A stretch of DNA of 64,000 bases from Gemmatimonadota bacterium (GCA_026705925.1 JAPOZT010000026.1:62001-126000); one strand, 5' to 3'; shown: positions 1 to 10,416, counted from the first letter of the stretch. The notes: generated by a model from the letters alone, not told the origin. Numbers and translations are program-made.

Positions 1-2
1 AG

Positions 3-221
3 GTGTTGGTCAGCACGCACAGCGCGGCGCTGCTGTCCGATCCCGATATCGAACCGGAAGAAGTCCTGCTGCTGAAACCCGTCCATGAAGGATCGGAAGC
101 GGAAGTGGCCGGCGACGTGTCGGACGCGCTGCTCCTCCTGGACCGCGACGTCGACGAGGAAAGGGCGCCCCGGGAGAGAACCCTCGAGAAAGACCCGAAT
201 CAGTTGAGCCTGTTCGAATGA
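3..221 (+). CDS. C-terminal end of an AAA-type ATPase (gene starts before the window)
   Basis: Only the last 72 residues are in the window. The opening stretch 'VSTHSAALLSDPDIEPEEVLLL' type pattern (Ser-Thr-His-Ser followed by a gap of small residues) matches the switch-histidine end of ABC/SMC-like AAA ATPases of the RecF/OLD type, in which this His follows Walker B. The reading frame is open to the left edge, so this is a window truncation and not a broken gene. The tail is acidic and ends in a Leu-Ser-Leu-Phe-Glu peptide, which resembles a sliding-clamp-binding motif (QLSLF), but that is only a suggestion. The stop codon lies inside a 17-bp tandem duplication. Confidence 0.55.
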   Translation: MLVSTHSAALLSDPDIEPEEVLLLKPVHEGSEAEVAGDVSDALLLLDRDVDEERAPRERTLEKDPNQLSLFE

Positions 222-249
222 AGGGATCGGTTGAATGAGGGATCGGTTC
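216..249. repeat. Tandem duplication (about 17 bp x 2) over a stop codon
   Basis: Two near-identical copies (GAATGARGGGATCGGTT-like) lie at 216-232 and 233-249. The first copy contains the stop codon of the upstream ATPase gene. It is one of many 3'-end duplications in the window. Confidence 0.8.
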
Positions 250-260
250 AGGTACGCACC

Positions 261-1025
<765 letters not shown>

Positions 1026-1050
1026 TCCTTCTATTCAGAGGTGATCCACT

Positions 1051-4000
1051 TTGCGGTTGGTAAACGGTATTACGGGAATCTTGATGGTCGTGTGGATAAC
1101 GATGGCCGCGTGCCTGCTCGCGGGCTGTGGCGAGTCCGCTCCTTCCCGCGATGTGTGGGAGGAAGCCCTTTCCGCGAAGCACACCGGACTGGCCTACCTT
1201 TACCGGAACGACCTGGAGGGTGCGGCAGGTTCCTTCGAGTCGGTGGCCCGGCTGGTGCCTCGCGAGCCGCTCGGTCACGCGAACCGGGCCCTGGCGTTGC
1301 TGAAGCTTCGAGACTACGGGCAGGCCGCCGCATCCGTCGACCGGGCCGTTGATCTTGCCCCGGAAGACGGTGAAATCCTTTCCATCAAATCCGATATCGT
1401 GGCGGCACAGGGAGACCGCGAAGCCGCCCTGGGTCTGCTGGCCCACGCCGTTGGGCACAACGCCTCCGACGTGGTGCTCAGGTACAAGTATCTCATCGAG
1501 ATGAGAAGGCTGCGGGGTCCGGATCTCCAGGAGGAGGACGCCCTGGAGGAACTGCAGGCCATGCTCGAATATGAACCGGAAAACCTGGCCGTGCTGGTCG
1601 AACTGAATGAAATCCTGGTCCGCCTGGGACGGTCGCGGGAAGCAACGGCCGGGTACCGGCGGATGTCCCGGTTGCTCGAGCCGGTTCCCGAAGAAATCCA
1701 GACCTGGCTGGACCGGACGCTGGACGCATTGGATCGCGGGGATGGGTCAGAAGCCGAATCCAGCGCGGGCATCCTGGGCAACCTGCTGGTGGTGGACCCG
1801 GCCTACCGTACTTCGCGGGACCGCCTGGGGGATCCTTCACAGCAGTCGCCCCCGCTCTACGATTTCCGGACGGCGCCGCCCGATCTTGCCGTCGCGGCGG
1901 CGAACTCCCTCGTTGATATGCAGTTCGTGGATGCGAGCGGTGAATGGATGGGCGGTATCCTGCCCGAAGAGGAGCAATGGACGGACCTTGCACTGGCGGA
2001 CGTGGACGGCGACGGGCGACTGGACCTGGCGCTGGCAGGCCGGCAAGGACTGACCGTCCTGCATAACCCCGTGGACGGTTGGGAGACCGTTTCGAGTCCA
2101 TGGGAAGCAGATTCCAGGGCGACACCAGGAAATACGGCTTTAAGATTAGCCACGGGGGACTTCGATAATGACGGCGACGTGGACCTTTTTAGAGCTGGTT
2201 CATTGCTTCCTCAGGTGTACCGGAACGAAGGGGATGGAACATTCGACTTGGCACAGAACCTTGACCCGGGGGAAAGTCCGGGGTTTTTCGCCTCCGTTTC
2301 CCGGGCGGATTTCGACCACGACGGGGACCTGGATATCCTGGCGTCCAGTATGGGCGCGCTTCGCTTCTACCGACATACGGAGGGAGGGGTTTTCGATGAG
2401 GCCACCTCCTCGTCGGGTTTTCTTGAATCGGCGTCCGGCACTCCCGGCGGGAACGCTGGCGGTGTCACCGCAGATGTAATTCCCTCCGATGGTATTTCCG
2501 CCGTGCGGTCCGCCCAGCCCTTGGCCTGGGGCGACTTCGATCTGGACGGCGCCGTGGACGTGGTCGCGCTGTCAGGCGACGGCGCGCACCGGTTCTACCG
2601 GAACCTGCGGCAGGGCAGGTGGGTGGACTGGACGGAACGAATCGGCGGAATCCGGTGGGGCGGCGCGAAAACGGTCGCCGCGGCCGATTTCAATAACGAC
2701 GGTGCGCTGGACCTCTTCATGGCGGGATCCGCTGCCGTAGGCTGCCGTCTGTTGTGGAACGACAATGGTCGCCGTTTCGACGGGGAGGACACGCCCCCGG
2801 CGTTCGGCGACGCCTGTGACGGCCTCGATGTCATTGCTGTCCGGCCCTTCGATTTCGACAATGATGGATTCATCGATCTCGTGCTCGCCGGCGCTTCGGT
2901 GCCGGACCTGTCGGGGCTGCGGCTGGTCAGGAACCTGGGCAACGGCGCCTTCGAAGAACGGGCCGATCTGCTCCCCGGCCTGCTTGGGAACGTCGAAGAC
3001 GTGGAACCCGCCGACCTGGACGATGACGGTGACCTGGAACTCGTGCTGCTTTCCGAGGGGCGGCCTATCGTGCTGCGGAACGACGGCGGCAACGCAAACG
3101 GCTGGCTCAAGGTGCAGCTTGCCGCGGCCCTGGAAGGAAGCGGAAAGAACAATTTTTACGGCATAGGTTCGACGATCGAGGTAAATGCCGGGGCGCACTA
3201 CCAGTCACTGCTGGTCGACGCTTCCGTCACCCATGTCGGGCTCGGCAGCCAGGATCAGGCCGACGTGATCCGGGTCGTGTGGAGCAACGGCGTCCCCCAG
3301 AACCGGATCGATCCGGAATCCCGCACGCTCATCGTCGAACCGCAGCGGCTCAAGGGATCGTGCCCGTCACTGTACACCTGGAACGGCGACCGGTACGTCT
3401 TCGTCACCCACCTGATGACGAGGAGCGCCATCGGCGCCCTGACGGAAACCGGCGCGCCGGCCTGGCCGGACGCGGCGAACGACTACGTGAAGATCCGTGG
3501 CGACCAGCTGCGGATGCGGGACGGGAAGTTCGAGGTACGGGTCGTGGAGGAACTGTGGGACGCCGTGTACATGGACAAAATGGAACTGCTGGTCATCGAC
3601 CACCCGGCGGAGACGGACATCTTCGTGGATGAAAAGTATCTCCCGCCGCCCTACCCGGATCTCGAAATCCATACGGTAACGGACCCGCGCCTGCCCGTGG
3701 CCGCCCTCGACCACCACGGTAACGACATCCTGCCCGCGCTCGCCGCCCGGGACAGCCTTTACGTCGGGGACTACGGGCTCGGCGACTTCCAGGGCGTTCC
3801 GGAAATGCATTCCATTACGCTGGACCTGGGCGATCTGAAGGGCGCGGAACGGATCCACCTGTACCTGTGCGGCTGGATCATGCCGATCGAGCCCAGTTCC
3901 AACCTGGCCCTGTCCCAGCGCAGGAACGCCGCCGTGGTCCCGCCGTACCTGAAAGTGCCGGACGGCGAGGGGCAGTGGCGGACCGCGATACCGTACACCG

Positions 4001-4659
4001 GTTTTCCATCAGGGGAACACAAGACCGTTTTCATCGATCTGACGAACCGTTTTCCCGCCGAAGACTACCGGGTGAGGCTCACCACGAACCTGGAGTTGTA
4101 CTGGAGCGAGGCCTTTTTCACCGTCGACGAACCCGTGCGGGCCGAAAGGCGCATTACCCGGCTGTCCCCCGAAAACGCGGATCTGCGCTACCGCGGCTAC
4201 TCCCGGGAGTACCGGACCGCGCCTTTTGGCCCGTTTATCCGGGATTACCAGGTGCTGAGCGGCGAACCTCAGTGGCTGCCCTTCGCAGGATACCGGACGC
4301 GGTACGGCGACGTGACGCCCCTGCTCCGGGCGTCCGACAACCGATATGTCATCTACAGTTCGGGGGAGGAAATCAAGGTGACCTTCGATGCGGCGGACCT
4401 GCCCGAACCACCGCCTGGCTGGACGAGGGACTTCGTCCTGCATACCGACGGCTGGCTGAAGGAAGGCGACCTGAACACGGCGACGGCCGCCACGATCGAA
4501 CCGCTGCCCTTCCACGGGATGGCCGACTACCCTTACGGTCCGGATTCCCGATACCCGGACGATACTGGCCTTCGAGCGTACCGCAGCGCCTACAATACGC
4601 GCTGGGTTTCCCAGGAGAGTTTCAGAAACGCCCTGCGGATGCACGGACCGGGCCGCTGA
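1051..4659 (+). CDS. TPR + FG-GAP/VCBS + ASPIC/UnbV (CRTAC1-like) lipoprotein
   Basis: The protein has 1202 residues. Its start is a TTG preceded by AGAGGTGAT at 1037-1045. A hydrophobic N-terminus ends in the lipobox Leu-Leu-Ala-Gly-Cys, so it is likely exported and lipidated. Residues 35-250 contain TPR-like helical repeats. Residues 300-680 contain several FG-GAP/VCBS calcium-binding repeats (for example DVDGDGRLDL, DFDNDGDVDL, DFNNDGALDL, DFDNDGFIDL, DLDDDGDLEL), as in integrin-type propellers. An ASPIC/UnbV-type block follows at about 690-760 (GIGSTIEVNAG, VVWSNG). The last 430 residues are not recognised by me, although a Trp/Tyr-rich beta-type composition is visible. A surface or periplasmic binding role is an inference. 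Confidence 0.75.
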   Translation: MRLVNGITGILMVVWITMAACLLAGCGESAPSRDVWEEALSAKHTGLAYLYRNDLEGAAGSFESVARLVPREPLGHANRALALLKLRDYGQAAASVDRAVDLAPEDGEILSIKSDIVAAQGDREAALGLLAHAVGHNASDVVLRYKYLIEMRRLRGPDLQEEDALEELQAMLEYEPENLAVLVELNEILVRLGRSREATAGYRRMSRLLEPVPEEIQTWLDRTLDALDRGDGSEAESSAGILGNLLVVDPAYRTSRDRLGDPSQQSPPLYDFRTAPPDLAVAAANSLVDMQFVDASGEWMGGILPEEEQWTDLALADVDGDGRLDLALAGRQGLTVLHNPVDGWETVSSPWEADSRATPGNTALRLATGDFDNDGDVDLFRAGSLLPQVYRNEGDGTFDLAQNLDPGESPGFFASVSRADFDHDGDLDILASSMGALRFYRHTEGGVFDEATSSSGFLESASGTPGGNAGGVTADVIPSDGISAVRSAQPLAWGDFDLDGAVDVVALSGDGAHRFYRNLRQGRWVDWTERIGGIRWGGAKTVAAADFNNDGALDLFMAGSAAVGCRLLWNDNGRRFDGEDTPPAFGDACDGLDVIAVRPFDFDNDGFIDLVLAGASVPDLSGLRLVRNLGNGAFEERADLLPGLLGNVEDVEPADLDDDGDLELVLLSEGRPIVLRNDGGNANGWLKVQLAAALEGSGKNNFYGIGSTIEVNAGAHYQSLLVDASVTHVGLGSQDQADVIRVVWSNGVPQNRIDPESRTLIVEPQRLKGSCPSLYTWNGDRYVFVTHLMTRSAIGALTETGAPAWPDAANDYVKIRGDQLRMRDGKFEVRVVEELWDAVYMDKMELLVIDHPAETDIFVDEKYLPPPYPDLEIHTVTDPRLPVAALDHHGNDILPALAARDSLYVGDYGLGDFQGVPEMHSITLDLGDLKGAERIHLYLCGWIMPIEPSSNLALSQRRNAAVVPPYLKVPDGEGQWRTAIPYTGFPSGEHKTVFIDLTNRFPAEDYRVRLTTNLELYWSEAFFTVDEPVRAERRITRLSPENADLRYRGYSREYRTAPFGPFIRDYQVLSGEPQWLPFAGYRTRYGDVTPLLRASDNRYVIYSSGEEIKVTFDAADLPEPPPGWTRDFVLHTDGWLKEGDLNTATAATIEPLPFHGMADYPYGPDSRYPDDTGLRAYRSAYNTRWVSQESFRNALRMHGPGR

Positions 4660-4695
4660 TCATTCTTCCGGCCGCGGGGCCGTAAGTAGGCCGTC

Positions 4696-4765
4696 TCAGG
4701 AACCCGGCACCAGCGACACCTTGATCAGGCTCAGGAACCCGGCACCAGTGACACCTTGATCAGGT
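4696..4765. repeat. Tandem duplication (about 35 bp x 2) of the 3' end of the dehydrogenase gene
   Basis: The copies at 4696-4730 and 4731-4765 differ at about one base. The second copy is the true gene end, including the stop codon at 4731-4733; the first copy lies just outside, so the last 11 codons plus stop are repeated. Confidence 0.9.
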
Positions 4766-5756
4766 CGCCCGGGTCGTCCACCAGTTTCGCGAAAATGCCC
4801 GGCCCCTGCTCCAGGTCCCTTTCGACGACCATGGAGGCGACGTCGATCTTCCCCGTGGATATGAGTTCGAGGGAATAGGCGAAGTCCACGCTCGTGTAGG
4901 CATACGAACCGCGCACGACCAGTTCCCTGTTCACCATGGACACGCCGTCTATGGCCATGGGCGCTTCGGCGCCAAGACCCAGCAGCACGGCCTCGCCGCC
5001 CTGCCGCAGCATCCGCACGGCCTGTTCCTGCGTCGCCGTGTGGCCCACCGCTTCGACCGCCAGGTCCACCCCCTGGCCGTCCGTCATGTCGAACACGGCT
5101 TCCACCGGGTCGTCCGACTGGACGTCGATGGCGTGGGTCGCACCCATCGAGGTGGCCAGTGACAGGCGCGATGGCACCCTGTCCGTCACCGCGATACGGG
5201 TCGCCCCGATGTGCCGGGCCACCTGCAGGGCGAGGAGCCCCTGGGTGCCCGCACCGATGACGGCCACGCTCTTGATGAAACCGTGCAGGCTCCGGTCGAA
5301 GATATGCAGCGCGTTCGAGAGGGATTCGACCATGCTGCCCTCGAGGTCGCCCACGTGGTCCGGCAGCCTGAAGCAGGACTCCGCGGGCACGGAAACGTAA
5401 TTGGCGAAGGCCCCGGGATGCTCGATGCCGATGACCGTTCGATGGGGGCAGATGCTGGTGCGCCCCCGGAGGCACTCGTCGCACCGGCCGCAGGAGAGGA
5501 TCGGGTTGATCGTGACCCGGTCGCCGACAGACAGTCCTTCCGCGCCGCGACCCAGGTCCACCACCTCGCCGGTGAATTCGTGTCCCATGATCAGCGGTGG
5601 GACCCGCTTCGCGCTCTTGCCCAGAAAGCCGTGCAGGTCCGAGCCGCATATGCTCGCCGCGCCCACCTTCAGCACTATGTGACCGGACGTGACCCGTGGT
5701 TCTTCAACCTCCTGCATTTCCATCTGGCGCGTTCCCAGGTACATCAGTGCCCGCAT
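4731..5756 (-). CDS. Zinc-dependent alcohol/polyol dehydrogenase (MDR family)
   Basis: The 341-residue protein has the medium-chain dehydrogenase layout. It shows a catalytic-zinc Cys/His region (ICGSDLHG, then GHEFTGEV), the four structural-zinc cysteines in CGRCDECLRGRTSIC, and a Rossmann NAD(P) site (VIGAGTQGLLALQVARHIGA). It is closest in style to threonine/sorbitol dehydrogenase-type enzymes; the substrate cannot be told from sequence. The start ATG at 5756 follows AAGGAGG at a good distance. It lies downstream of the synthetase-like gene on the same strand with an 86-bp gap. Its 3' end has been tandemly duplicated. Confidence 0.85.
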   Translation of the reverse strand: MRALMYLGTRQMEMQEVEEPRVTSGHIVLKVGAASICGSDLHGFLGKSAKRVPPLIMGHEFTGEVVDLGRGAEGLSVGDRVTINPILSCGRCDECLRGRTSICPHRTVIGIEHPGAFANYVSVPAESCFRLPDHVGDLEGSMVESLSNALHIFDRSLHGFIKSVAVIGAGTQGLLALQVARHIGATRIAVTDRVPSRLSLATSMGATHAIDVQSDDPVEAVFDMTDGQGVDLAVEAVGHTATQEQAVRMLRQGGEAVLLGLGAEAPMAIDGVSMVNRELVVRGSYAYTSVDFAYSLELISTGKIDVASMVVERDLEQGPGIFAKLVDDPGDLIKVSLVPGS

Positions 5757-5842
5757 GCCTTCCTCCTTAAGATCGGCCGGTGTGTTACATAAATGACGGC
5801 CGGTGTTAGAGCGGCGGTTTGTTACAGCTTCCTCTGTATCGG

Positions 5843-7234
5843 TCAGAAATCCCTGAACATGATCACGGGATCGATGGTGTCGACGTCGGCGAACAACATC
5901 GCCAGACGGTCCAGGCCGAAGGCGATGCCGCCCGACGGAGGCATCCCGTATTCCAGGGCCGCCAGCAGCGCTTCGTCCACCCCGCCGTCGTAGCAGTCCG
6001 GGCCTACATTCGATCGCTTCACCTCCAGGTCCGCCTCGAATCGGGCGCGCTGCTCCACCGGATCGTTCAGTTCCGTGAAGGCGTTGGCCAGTTCCAGCCC
6101 GCCCATGTACAGTTCGAATCGTTCCACGTACCGGGGGTTGCCCGGAACCCGGCGCGCCAGCGACGGCAGCCGGGCGGGATACTCGGTCAGGAAGACCGGC
6201 CGGTCCGCGGGCAGCGCGGGTTCCACGTCCGTCAGGAAAACGCGGTGGAACAGGTCGTCCCAGTCATCGTCTTCCCGGACCTCGTAACCCCTGTCTTCGG
6301 CCGCGGACGAGAACGCCTCCAGGTCGTCGCAGGCATCCAGGTCTATTCCCGACCGGTCCAGGAAGCAGTCCCGCACTCTGTACCTCGGCCAGGGAGGCCG
6401 AAGGTCGATCCTGGTCCCCCGGTAGGTCAGTTCACCCGCTTGGTCGAGGGTCTCGGCCAGCGAGGTCACGTAATCCTCCGTGGTGACCATGACCGTCTCA
6501 TAGTCGGCGTAGGCCTCGTACCACTCCAGTCCGGTAAACTCGGGATGGTGGGTGTCGAACCGTTCCCCGTTGCGGTAGAACCGGCAGATCTGGTATATCC
6601 GTTCGCAGCCCGCCGCCAGAAGGCGTTTCATGTAGTGTTCGGGTGAGGTTTGCAGGTACAGGATTTGCGTTCCGCCTTCGCCGTCCACGTATTCCGTTCG
6701 AAAAGAACTCAGGGCCGGCGTCAGGTCCGGAACGGTCATGAAGGTCGGCGTTTCCACGGCGATGAAGCCGCGGGATTCGAAAAAGGAACGGGTACCGGCC
6801 ATGAGACGCGCCCTGATACGTACGGCGCCGGCCGCGTGCGGTCCAGGCGCGCTTCCGATCGCGTCCGGTTCAAGCGCTCCGCCGGCCTCTTCCGGTTCAG
6901 GCGCGCCGCGCAGGCAGGGAACCAGGAGCCTGAGGCCGGTCACAGTGTATGTATCGTTCTCCCATCTACCCGTGCATTCCACGAGGTCGCCGGCACAGAC
7001 CCGCGTCAACATGCCGGCCAGGGCCGGATCATCCAGGACGAGGTCGACCGTGCCCGTCCAGTCCTCAAGCGCGCCGCGCCGGGCCCGTGTATCCAGCCGG
7101 ACCAGCCGGCCGGCAATGACGGTCTCGTTGCCGGCGATTCCGGATTCCCGCGCCTGCCGCACCGTGTGCGTCCTGCCGGACCGGGCGGGATACGTTGGAA
7201 TTCCCTGGCTGAGGAGGCGTTCGATACGCGACAT
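5843..7234 (-). CDS. Class II lysyl-tRNA-synthetase-like ligase (LysS/EpmA family) with an N-terminal OB fold
   Basis: The 463-residue protein has an OB-fold-like N-terminus (about 20-115: 'VIAGRLVRL..', 'VDLVLDDP', 'GDLVECTGRW') and a class II synthetase core (about 135-463). Motif 2 reads 'CRFYRNGERFDTHHPEFTGLEWYEAY', which is closer to the EF-P lysine ligase EpmA/GenX. Motif 3 is 'SGGIAFGLDRLAMLF'. 'GLELANAFTELNDPVEQRARFE' is shared by both families. EpmA normally lacks an OB domain, and LysS is usually near 500 residues, so this is a hybrid form. It may load lysine on EF-P or on a tRNA. An Ala/Glu/Pro-rich linker at about 115-135 joins the two halves. The start has no strong ribosome site. 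Confidence 0.65.
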   Translation of the reverse strand: MSRIERLLSQGIPTYPARSGRTHTVRQARESGIAGNETVIAGRLVRLDTRARRGALEDWTGTVDLVLDDPALAGMLTRVCAGDLVECTGRWENDTYTVTGLRLLVPCLRGAPEPEEAGGALEPDAIGSAPGPHAAGAVRIRARLMAGTRSFFESRGFIAVETPTFMTVPDLTPALSSFRTEYVDGEGGTQILYLQTSPEHYMKRLLAAGCERIYQICRFYRNGERFDTHHPEFTGLEWYEAYADYETVMVTTEDYVTSLAETLDQAGELTYRGTRIDLRPPWPRYRVRDCFLDRSGIDLDACDDLEAFSSAAEDRGYEVREDDDWDDLFHRVFLTDVEPALPADRPVFLTEYPARLPSLARRVPGNPRYVERFELYMGGLELANAFTELNDPVEQRARFEADLEVKRSNVGPDCYDGGVDEALLAALEYGMPPSGGIAFGLDRLAMLFADVDTIDPVIMFRDF

Positions 7235-7442
7235 GGCCGGCCTTCTAAAGGGTTCCTTCAGACAAACTCGTGGTAAACATTAACGGTCGATTTCATCAAA
7301 AGCAAGCATCAGTTTGTCCTTGATTTGCATCCCCCGGATCATTACCATGTGAAGGAACCGTAACGTACTTCAGGACCCTGCCGCGCTTTGCGCGTCTCCG
7401 GCCGAAATGCACGCCCGCAACGATCACCGCCGACCTGTTCCA

Positions 7443-8585
7443 ATGACCGCAATCCGACGCTGGACACCACGTCTGTTCCTGTTGGGCTTCCTGTTGGGCA
7501 CCGCATGCGGGTCGGCCCCCGCACCCGGTGACGAATCTCCTGAATCCGATCCGATCCTGTCCCGCATCCAGTTGCCGGAAGGCTTCCGGATCTCCGTCTA
7601 CGCCAGCGGCGTCCGCAACGCGCGGGCCATGGCGATGGGACCGAGCGGTACCCTCTTCGTGGGTTCCCGGCGCGCCGGGAACGTGTACGCCGTCAGGGAC
7701 ATGGACGGGGATTTCGTCGCCGACGAGGTGCTGACCCTCGACAGCGGGCTCAAGATGCCGAGCGGCATCGCTTTTCGTGATGGGGCGCTCTACGTCGCCG
7801 ATATCAACGTGGTGCTCCGGTACGACGACATCGAAAACAGGCTCTACGATCCCCCCGAACCGGTCGTGGTCAACCGGGGTTTCCCGACCGATCGTCATCA
7901 CGGCTGGAAGTTCATCCGGTTCGGGCCCGACGGCAAGCTCTATGTTCCCGTGGGGGCGCCGTGCAACGTCTGCGAACGCGCCGATCCGCGTTTCGCGACC
8001 ATCATGCGCATGAACCCGGACGGAACGGACCTGGAAGTCTACGTGAGCGGCGTGCGCAATACCGTGGGCTTCGACTGGCACCCGGACACGGGCGAACTGT
8101 GGTTCTCCGACAACGGGCGGGACCTCATGGGCAACGACGTCCCGCCGGACGAACTGAACCGCGTGACCGAAGCCGGACAGCATTTCGGCTTCCCGTATCA
8201 CCACGGCACGGACATACCGGATCCCGAATTCGGCGGCAGGCGTCCACTGGATTCCCTGGTGCCCCCAGTGCAGGACCTCGGTCCGCACGTGGCCGCGGTG
8301 GGCATGCGATTCTACACCGGCGACATGTTCCCGCCCGAGTACCGCAACCAGGTATTGATCGCGGAACACGGGTCCTGGAACCGGGACAATCGGATCGGGT
8401 ACCGGGTCACCCTTGTGCGCCTTGACGGCAACGAGGCCGTGAGTTACGAGGATTTCGCCGCGGGCTGGCTCGTGGACGAGGAGTACTCCGGTCGCCCGGC
8501 CGACGTGGAGGTCATGCCGGACGGCTCCCTGCTCGTTTCTGATGATTACGCCGGGGTGATCTACCGGATCACGTACGGACAATAA
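7443..8585 (+). CDS. PQQ-type sugar dehydrogenase (sorbosone/glucose dehydrogenase-like) lipoprotein
   Basis: ATG 7443 gives 380 residues with a short signal sequence ending in a Leu-Gly-Thr-Ala-Cys lipobox. Starting at ATG 7407 would add an unlikely charged tail. The body is a six-bladed beta-propeller of the soluble glucose/sorbosone dehydrogenase family: LPEGFRISVYASGVRNARAMAMGPSGTLFVGSR, a HHGWKFIRFGPDGKLYVPVGAPCNVC block, a VSGVRNTVGFDWHP block, and 'VLIAEHGSWNR'. These carry the catalytic His and Arg typical of the family. It should act in the periplasm on an aldose or similar sugar using PQQ; whether PQQ is made by this cell is unknown. mutL follows after 22 bp. Confidence 0.8.
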   Translation: MTAIRRWTPRLFLLGFLLGTACGSAPAPGDESPESDPILSRIQLPEGFRISVYASGVRNARAMAMGPSGTLFVGSRRAGNVYAVRDMDGDFVADEVLTLDSGLKMPSGIAFRDGALYVADINVVLRYDDIENRLYDPPEPVVVNRGFPTDRHHGWKFIRFGPDGKLYVPVGAPCNVCERADPRFATIMRMNPDGTDLEVYVSGVRNTVGFDWHPDTGELWFSDNGRDLMGNDVPPDELNRVTEAGQHFGFPYHHGTDIPDPEFGGRRPLDSLVPPVQDLGPHVAAVGMRFYTGDMFPPEYRNQVLIAEHGSWNRDNRIGYRVTLVRLDGNEAVSYEDFAAGWLVDEEYSGRPADVEVMPDGSLLVSDDYAGVIYRITYGQ

Positions 8586-8607
8586 ACGTTGTTAACTCCG
8601 GTGACGA

Positions 8608-10416
8608 ATGGCTGATCAGATCAAGGTGTTGCCCGAGAAGCTGGCGAACATGATCGCCGCGGGCGAGGTGATCGAACGCCCCGCCTCGGTCGTGAAGGAA
8701 CTGGTCGAGAACGCGATCGACGCCGGCGGTGAGCGCCTTTCCGTGGAGATAAACTCGGGCGGAAAGCAGCTCATACGCGTCATGGACGACGGCGGAGGCA
8801 TGACCCAGGAGGACGCGGTACTGGCCTTCGAGCGGCATGCGACCAGCAAGATCGCCGGCGAAGACGACCTCTACCGCATCGGTACCTTCGGTTTTCGGGG
8901 CGAGGCGCTGGCCAGCATCGCCTCCGTGGCCCGGGTGGACCTGACGACCAATACGAAAGGCGAAGCGGCCGGGACCCGCGTCCGCATCGACGGGGGTTCG
9001 GCGCCAAAAGTATCGGATGCCGGACGGGCGGCGGGTACGACGGTCGCCGTTTCGCAGCTATTCTACAACGTGCCCGCCCGCCGGAAGTTTCTTCGGACGA
9101 CGGGTACGGAGACGCGCCATGTCGTCTCCGTGGTTTCCTCCATCGCCATGGCCTATCCCGGGATTGCCTTCACGCTGACGGTCGACGGCCGGGATACCCT
9201 TTCCCTGCCCGCCGTGTCCAACACCTATACCCGCGCACAGGCCGTCATGGGCAACACGCTCATGAACCAGATGATCCCGGTCACATTCGACGACGACCTC
9301 GTCAAGATACACGGGTTCATCAGCCGGCCGGACGCCGCCAGGGTTTCTCGTACCCACCAGCATTTGTACATCAACCTCAGGCCGGTATCCAGCCGCGCCC
9401 TGAACCGCGCCGTGTTCGAAGGGTATGGTTCGATTCTGCCCAAAGAACGGTTTCCCGTGTCCATCGTTTTCCTCAACATCGATCTCGACCAGGTGGACGT
9501 CAATGTCCACCCCGCGAAGCGAGAGGTCAGGTTCTCCGACGAGTCCATGGCGTTTGAGCGGCTCCTGCGGGCCATTCGGCTGGCGCTGCAGAACTCGGAC
9601 GTGGTTCCCGTTTTCGATACGGACACGCCGGACATCTCCGGAATGGCGCCGGCCGCGGCGCCCGGTGCCGTGCATACGCCCGACCACGAACCCGTCACGG
9701 CGCGCAGGACCCAGATCGATCTGTTCGGTCCCGCACGTAGCATCGACGGCGATCCACCGGGCGAGTGGACCTACACCCCGGCGGACGCGGAGGGCGGGGT
9801 GCGTGACGAAGGGGAACCGGGAACGGTGAGGGAGCACGGCGATGCGGAAATGGTATCGCTCTGGCAACTGCACAACGCCTACATACTGGCCCAGGTCAAA
9901 GGCGGTTTCATGCTCATCGACCAGCACGCCGCCCACGAACGCGTGCTGTTCGAACGGGCGCTGAAGACTTTGGGCGACGAATCCGCTCCCTCACGGCAGT
10001 TGCTGTTTCCGGTAACTCTCGATCTCATGGCGCCGCAGATCGCGCTGGTCCGGGAACATTTCGATCACTTCGCCCGGCTGGGATTCAATGTGAAATTGTT
10101 CGGCGAGCAGACCGTGGTCGTCGACGCCGTACCCTGCATGGCCCACAGCCAGGAAGTAGACACATTGTTTCACCGGATGCTTGAGAACCTGCAGGAAATG
10201 CCGGAAAAGAACCTCAAGAAGGAAGAACGTATCGCCCTTACTTTCTCCGGCCACGCCGGGATAAGGAAGGGCAACTCCTTGTCCCAGCAGGAGATGAACG
10301 GGCTCGTCAACGATCTGTTCGCCACGGAAATGCCCTATGTGACACCCCGCGGGCGACCCACCGTGGTCCGCATGCCACTCGAAGAGATCGAACGCAGATT
10401 CAACAGGTCCTCGTAG
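8608..10416 (+). CDS. mutL: DNA mismatch repair protein MutL
   Basis: The 602-residue protein has the GHKL ATPase core (ELVENAIDAG at 31-40, MDDGGGM near 59-65, FGFRGEALASI at 94-104), a ribosomal-S5-like transducer domain with NVHPAKREVRF near 299-309, and a C-terminal dimerisation domain. The MutL endonuclease motif DQHAAHERVLFE is present near residues 438-449. However, the partner motifs usually written ACHxAVK and CPHGRP are replaced by SGHAGIRK and TPRGRPT, so the zinc-binding cysteines are missing. The metal-dependent nicking site may therefore be altered, as in several MutL lineages. Confidence 0.93.
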   Translation: MADQIKVLPEKLANMIAAGEVIERPASVVKELVENAIDAGGERLSVEINSGGKQLIRVMDDGGGMTQEDAVLAFERHATSKIAGEDDLYRIGTFGFRGEALASIASVARVDLTTNTKGEAAGTRVRIDGGSAPKVSDAGRAAGTTVAVSQLFYNVPARRKFLRTTGTETRHVVSVVSSIAMAYPGIAFTLTVDGRDTLSLPAVSNTYTRAQAVMGNTLMNQMIPVTFDDDLVKIHGFISRPDAARVSRTHQHLYINLRPVSSRALNRAVFEGYGSILPKERFPVSIVFLNIDLDQVDVNVHPAKREVRFSDESMAFERLLRAIRLALQNSDVVPVFDTDTPDISGMAPAAAPGAVHTPDHEPVTARRTQIDLFGPARSIDGDPPGEWTYTPADAEGGVRDEGEPGTVREHGDAEMVSLWQLHNAYILAQVKGGFMLIDQHAAHERVLFERALKTLGDESAPSRQLLFPVTLDLMAPQIALVREHFDHFARLGFNVKLFGEQTVVVDAVPCMAHSQEVDTLFHRMLENLQEMPEKNLKKEERIALTFSGHAGIRKGNSLSQQEMNGLVNDLFATEMPYVTPRGRPTVVRMPLEEIERRFNRSS

